A DNA stretch of 64,000 bases from Emticicia aquatica (GTDB lineage: Bacteria; Bacteroidota; Bacteroidia; Cytophagales; Spirosomataceae): the NCBI RefSeq assembly GCF_923079645.1, contig NZ_CAKLPY010000003.1, positions 124,001 through 188,000 on the forward strand, given 5' to 3'. Of this stretch, positions 61,566-64,000 are shown piece by piece. The notes under the pieces were generated by a model. The model ran no database searches. It was given only the letters and a program-made list of their open reading frames with translations, and was not told the DNA's origin. The position numbers were made by a program, and so were the translations under genes. The first letter of the stretch is position 1, and the number at the start of each line of letters is the position of its first letter.

Positions 61566-63071
61566 TTACTCTTTTAGATAGTCATCAAAAAAATCTGCTA
61601 ATTTTCGGGTAAATGTTTTTGAATCTTCTCTACGTTTAAAAGTCTTTTTACTATTTGATAACAAACTTTGGTCAGTAATTTTTATACCAAATTGTTCAGT
61701 AAAATACTTTAAAAGTTCTTCTTTGGATGCTGGTTTTCCTGTGGAGATTGATTTAATTCTTTCAGTTTTTGCAAGTGCATAAACAAGTTCGGCTAAATCT
61801 GTTTTAGAATCGCTCCAAGTAAATTGTTTTAATAGATTGTCATTTTTTGTAATTGATTGATTTATAGAGGTTACATATTTTTGGTAAATATTTTTAATGT
61901 TTTTGTATAAATCAACATATAGCTGCAATCGTGAAAACCAAAAATTAAAATATTTTTCAAATTTTTCTTCATTTTCACTTTTATCGTTTAAATCAAATTC
62001 GCCCGTATATCTTAAAAAACCTTCACTAATTTCATAATTGAATCCATCTTTTAAAAATTCTTTACTATCATTATAACTTTCGGAATTATATCTTAATTCG
62101 TCAAACTCTTTAAGTATTTCAGTATCTATTTTGTCAAAGTCAAATTGTAACTTGTTTTTTAAAAACAAATAGTATTGCTCAATTTTTACTTTATCTAAAT
62201 CATAAATATTTAAAAGTATTTCTTCTTCTAATTGCAAATGTAAACGCTCATTATAGGCATACTCTTTTTTCTCACCATTGACTGTAAACTTAACCTCATA
62301 GCTATTTTTTTCTACAATGTTATACAACGTTCTAAAAACTACAAAGTTTCGGGGTTCATAAAGATTTCTGAGTTCTTTAAAAAAATACTCAATGTGATAA
62401 ATACTATCCTGTTTATATGGAAATGATGTTTCTGATGTTTTTTCTTTTTTTGAAATAGGAGTTGCAGATATTACATATATTTTATAGATTTCTTCAATTC
62501 GTTTAAATAAATCAAAATGTTTTATTAACAAGGATTCCCATTCTTTAAAATAATTTTCAAATACGCCTTGAAAGAAGGCACGTTCTTCATCATTTAATTG
62601 TCTTTCATAAGAGTCTTTTTCGGCGTCAACCTTTTTCCTAAGTAAAGTCTCTTTCTTGAAAAAACGATTTTGCTCTAATAATAAAAAATCTAACCATAAT
62701 TCCCTTCTAAGTTTATCTACAAATTCAAACTTGTCGAAATCATTGATAATCAATCTTATTGGCTCAATATACTTTTTTAATTGAGTATTCAAGAATTGAT
62801 AGTAATAGGTTCTTTTATGCTCAAAAAAATCAAAAGAGGCTATATTTTCTAAAATTTCAGATTCAAATTTTATATCTAAATTAATTATGAAAGAACTTAT
62901 TAAATTTCTTTCATTCTCATCTGTACTTACATAGTGTTTAGATTTTGTTACAATCAAAAAGAGTTCTTTGAAACTTTTATTGGTATTTGGTTTAAGTAGA
63001 TTAGTAGTTTCTGTAAGAAAGTTAACTACCTGAAAAGTTTTATCAATTTTGAGTTGATTTAATAAATTCAT
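61566..63071 (-). CDS. large helical protein with RteC-like C-terminal domain
   Basis: A 501-residue soluble protein rich in Lys, Glu, Asn, Phe and Tyr. The first ~410 residues are helical (segments QLNDEERAFFQGVFENYFKEWE; YFNFWFSRLQLYVDLYKNI). The last 85 residues (417-501) have W419-S-D-S-K-T-D-L-A-E-L-V-Y-A-L, then SKEELLKYFTEQFGI and SKTFTRKLADFFDDYL, the layout of the RteC family. RteC regulates excision of the Bacteroides element CTnDOT. Known RteC proteins are about 217 aa, so this is a long variant. It precedes the excisionase-like gene, as in RteC-xis circuits. Confidence 0.65.
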   Translation of the reverse strand: MNLLNQLKIDKTFQVVNFLTETTNLLKPNTNKSFKELFLIVTKSKHYVSTDENERNLISSFIINLDIKFESEILENIASFDFFEHKRTYYYQFLNTQLKKYIEPIRLIINDFDKFEFVDKLRRELWLDFLLLEQNRFFKKETLLRKKVDAEKDSYERQLNDEERAFFQGVFENYFKEWESLLIKHFDLFKRIEEIYKIYVISATPISKKEKTSETSFPYKQDSIYHIEYFFKELRNLYEPRNFVVFRTLYNIVEKNSYEVKFTVNGEKKEYAYNERLHLQLEEEILLNIYDLDKVKIEQYYLFLKNKLQFDFDKIDTEILKEFDELRYNSESYNDSKEFLKDGFNYEISEGFLRYTGEFDLNDKSENEEKFEKYFNFWFSRLQLYVDLYKNIKNIYQKYVTSINQSITKNDNLLKQFTWSDSKTDLAELVYALAKTERIKSISTGKPASKEELLKYFTEQFGIKITDQSLLSNSKKTFKRREDSKTFTRKLADFFDDYLKE

Positions 63072-63151
63072 TTTGGTTTGGTCGATTTAGAATGAATGAA
63101 GGTGGTTTAGTTCTTCAATGTTTTTTATTGAAAATTTATCATTAATTATTC

Positions 63152-63179
63152 ATTTTGTAGTAATGATTTATTACAAAAT
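63152..63179. promoter_or_regulatory. inverted repeat upstream of the RteC-like gene
   Basis: ATTTTGTAGTAA (63152-63163) and TTATTACAAAAT (63168-63179) form an imperfect palindrome, 11 of 12 pairs with a 4-bp spacer, about 81 bp before the RteC-like start codon. It may be an operator or promoter site. Confidence 0.45.
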
Positions 63180-63270
63180 AATTTTAAAAATTTGTAACCC
63201 TCTCGGCTACTAATAAAAGGTATCTATTTATGTGTTTGGGGGTATCCGAACGGTATTGGTTGGGTTTTTA

Positions 63271-63513
63271 CTATCCTGTATTTTTCAAAGTAGATAAGTG
63301 TACTGATAAACCCATTATTTGCATCAGTTTGTTAAGTTCTACTTTATATCCTTCAAAAAGTTCTTCGTACTGTTTTATGTAAAGTAGCGAGTCGTTCCCC
63401 TCTTTGTGTATCTGAATAGTGCGGTTGGTCATGGCAATTAGTTCCATAAGTCTCGAAACGCTAATGCTCCATTGGTAGTAACTTAAAAATTCTTTTTCTT
63501 CCATCGCAGCCAA
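63271..63513 (-). CDS. small helical protein, paralogue of the next gene
   Basis: An 80-residue soluble protein, helical (SRLMELIAMTNRTIQIHKEG, YEELFEGYKVELNKLMQIMGLSVHL). It is similar along its length to the product of the gene at 63525: RLxELI, T-x-x-I-x-x-H, Q-Y, EL-x-KL and G-x-x-x-x-L are shared at the same spacing. The two are tandem copies from a duplication, 11 bp apart. No function recognised. Confidence 0.6.
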   Translation of the reverse strand: MAAMEEKEFLSYYQWSISVSRLMELIAMTNRTIQIHKEGNDSLLYIKQYEELFEGYKVELNKLMQIMGLSVHLSTLKNTG

Positions 63514-63524
63514 ATTTAATGTTA

Positions 63525-63767
63525 TTAGGCAACTTTATTCGCCTTTGTTTTTGGTAATCTTAGCGTAAAACCATAGGGTTTCAACAATTTTCCTAATTCG
63601 GCACGGTGTTCGGCTAGTAAATCGGTGTATTGGTTGACTGCCAAAAAACTTGGTTTTTCTTGGCTCTGATGTAGTTTTAGAATATTTTCGGTACTCTCAA
63701 TCAATTCAAGTAAACGGGCAATTCTTATACCCCTTTCCTCCACGTTTTTAGGTCTTTCCATTGTCAT
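63525..63767 (-). CDS. small helical protein, paralogue of the previous gene
   Basis: An 80-residue soluble protein (ERGIRIARLLELIESTENILKLHQ, QYTDLLAEHRAELGKLLKPYGFTLRL). It starts in a TAATG overlap with the gene on its right, so translation is coupled. A second ATG two codons in (63761) is equally possible. It is a tandem paralogue of the gene at 63271. Confidence 0.6.
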   Translation of the reverse strand: MTMERPKNVEERGIRIARLLELIESTENILKLHQSQEKPSFLAVNQYTDLLAEHRAELGKLLKPYGFTLRLPKTKANKVA

Positions 63768-64000
63768 TAAGAGTTTATCTGTAAAATCCCTTTGTTTTTT
63801 GTGAGTCTATCTGTACTAAACTGAAATAACCATTTTTTACATTCTATTTCGTAAATACTGCCCAAAGGATGCTCTTTTGGGTAAATAGCAACAAAATAAC
63901 CATCAACTAAACTACCACGTTTTGAGCGTTCGGCACGTAGTTTATCAATTTCAAGTTCTTTGGCATTATATTGCTCAAAATCAATAAAAGTTACCAAATC
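63767..64000 (-). CDS. hypothetical protein, 5' part outside window
   Basis: The frame is open to the window edge; the first possible start inside is TTG at 63997, but the codon before it (GAT) is in frame, so the real start is probably further right. The visible product is about 77 residues (FIDFEQYNAKELEIDKLRAER; EHPLGSIYEIECKKWLFQFS). The stop overlaps the next start (TAATG). Helical then beta; no family recognised. Confidence 0.5.
   Translation of the reverse strand, partial: DLVTFIDFEQYNAKELEIDKLRAERSKRGSLVDGYFVAIYPKEHPLGSIYEIECKKWLFQFSTDRLTKNKGILQINS

Larger units (their letters stand above)
58592..64000. mobile_element. integrated mobile element at tRNA-Arg, left part
   Basis: From the tRNA 3' end to the window edge all eight genes are on the minus strand and point to the tRNA. 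The set includes a phage/plasmid-type Rep protein, an excisionase-like HTH protein overlapping the next gene, a protein ending in an RteC-like domain, and tandem small paralogues, with repeats near both the tRNA and rep. These are hallmarks of an integrative element. No integrase or second att site is visible, so the right end and the exact class (integrated plasmid, satellite or phage-like) cannot be fixed from here. Confidence 0.65.

Overview
The window is low-GC DNA from a member of the Bacteroidota, most likely a Cytophagales-type bacterium. The clues are a PorZ-like type IX secretion component, several Sec-exported lipoproteins and outer-membrane barrels, paired ECF sigma factors, a menaquinone-type isochorismate synthase, A-rich leaders in place of Shine-Dalgarno sequences, and an RteC-like mobile-element regulator. 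No rRNA, insertion sequence or CRISPR array was seen. One tRNA gene is present.

Layout. 1-538: 5' part of an MFS exporter. 680-6439: exported M1 peptidase, PorZ-like protein, GT2 glycosyltransferase and a polytopic membrane protein. 6618-10403: ECF sigma factor with a small overlapping gene, an outer-membrane barrel protein and isochorismate synthase. 10583-13429: three exported thioredoxin-fold proteins. 13515-17304: a second ECF sigma factor with a membrane-anchored partner, a DUF421 protein and an IscA-like protein without its C-terminal cysteines. 17373-23681: a 1238-residue NtrY-like histidine kinase, a divergent DoxX/HxlR pair around a perfect palindrome, a DUF1963 protein and PnuC. 23772-28636: sugar isomerase (RhaI type), a proteasome-fold Ntn hydrolase and LutABC, probably linking rhamnose breakdown to lactate oxidation. 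28644-32747: a LytTR/LytS-type two-component pair and small membrane proteins. 33017-38546: BatA-like protein, a PD40 propeller protein, a nitronate-monooxygenase-like protein with a cysteine-bearing extension, and a DUF5990-like protein.

38657-46429 is a redox block on the minus strand: 2-oxoacid:ferredoxin oxidoreductase (KorAB), a four-cluster FAD oxidoreductase of the GltD type, and the three-gene proton-translocating transhydrogenase. It would connect 2-oxoacid oxidation, ferredoxin and NADPH. 46821-58404 holds a large exported mosaic c-type cytochrome, a CarboxypepD-like protein, a CDGSH protein, TatC, a Skp/OmpH-like protein, a penicillin acylase, a rhodanese, a methyltransferase, a thioesterase and a very charged repeat protein.

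From tRNA-Arg(CCG) at 58517 to the right edge lies what looks like the left part of an integrated mobile element, with all genes on the minus strand and running toward the tRNA. It carries a phage/plasmid-type Rep protein, an excisionase-like HTH protein, a large protein ending in an RteC-like domain, and tandem duplicated small genes. Upstream of rep there is a GC-rich hairpin next to three 10-bp direct repeats, and near-copies of these repeats in inverted orientation lie close to the tRNA end. This unit is the best candidate for something undescribed. Its integrase and right end are outside the window.
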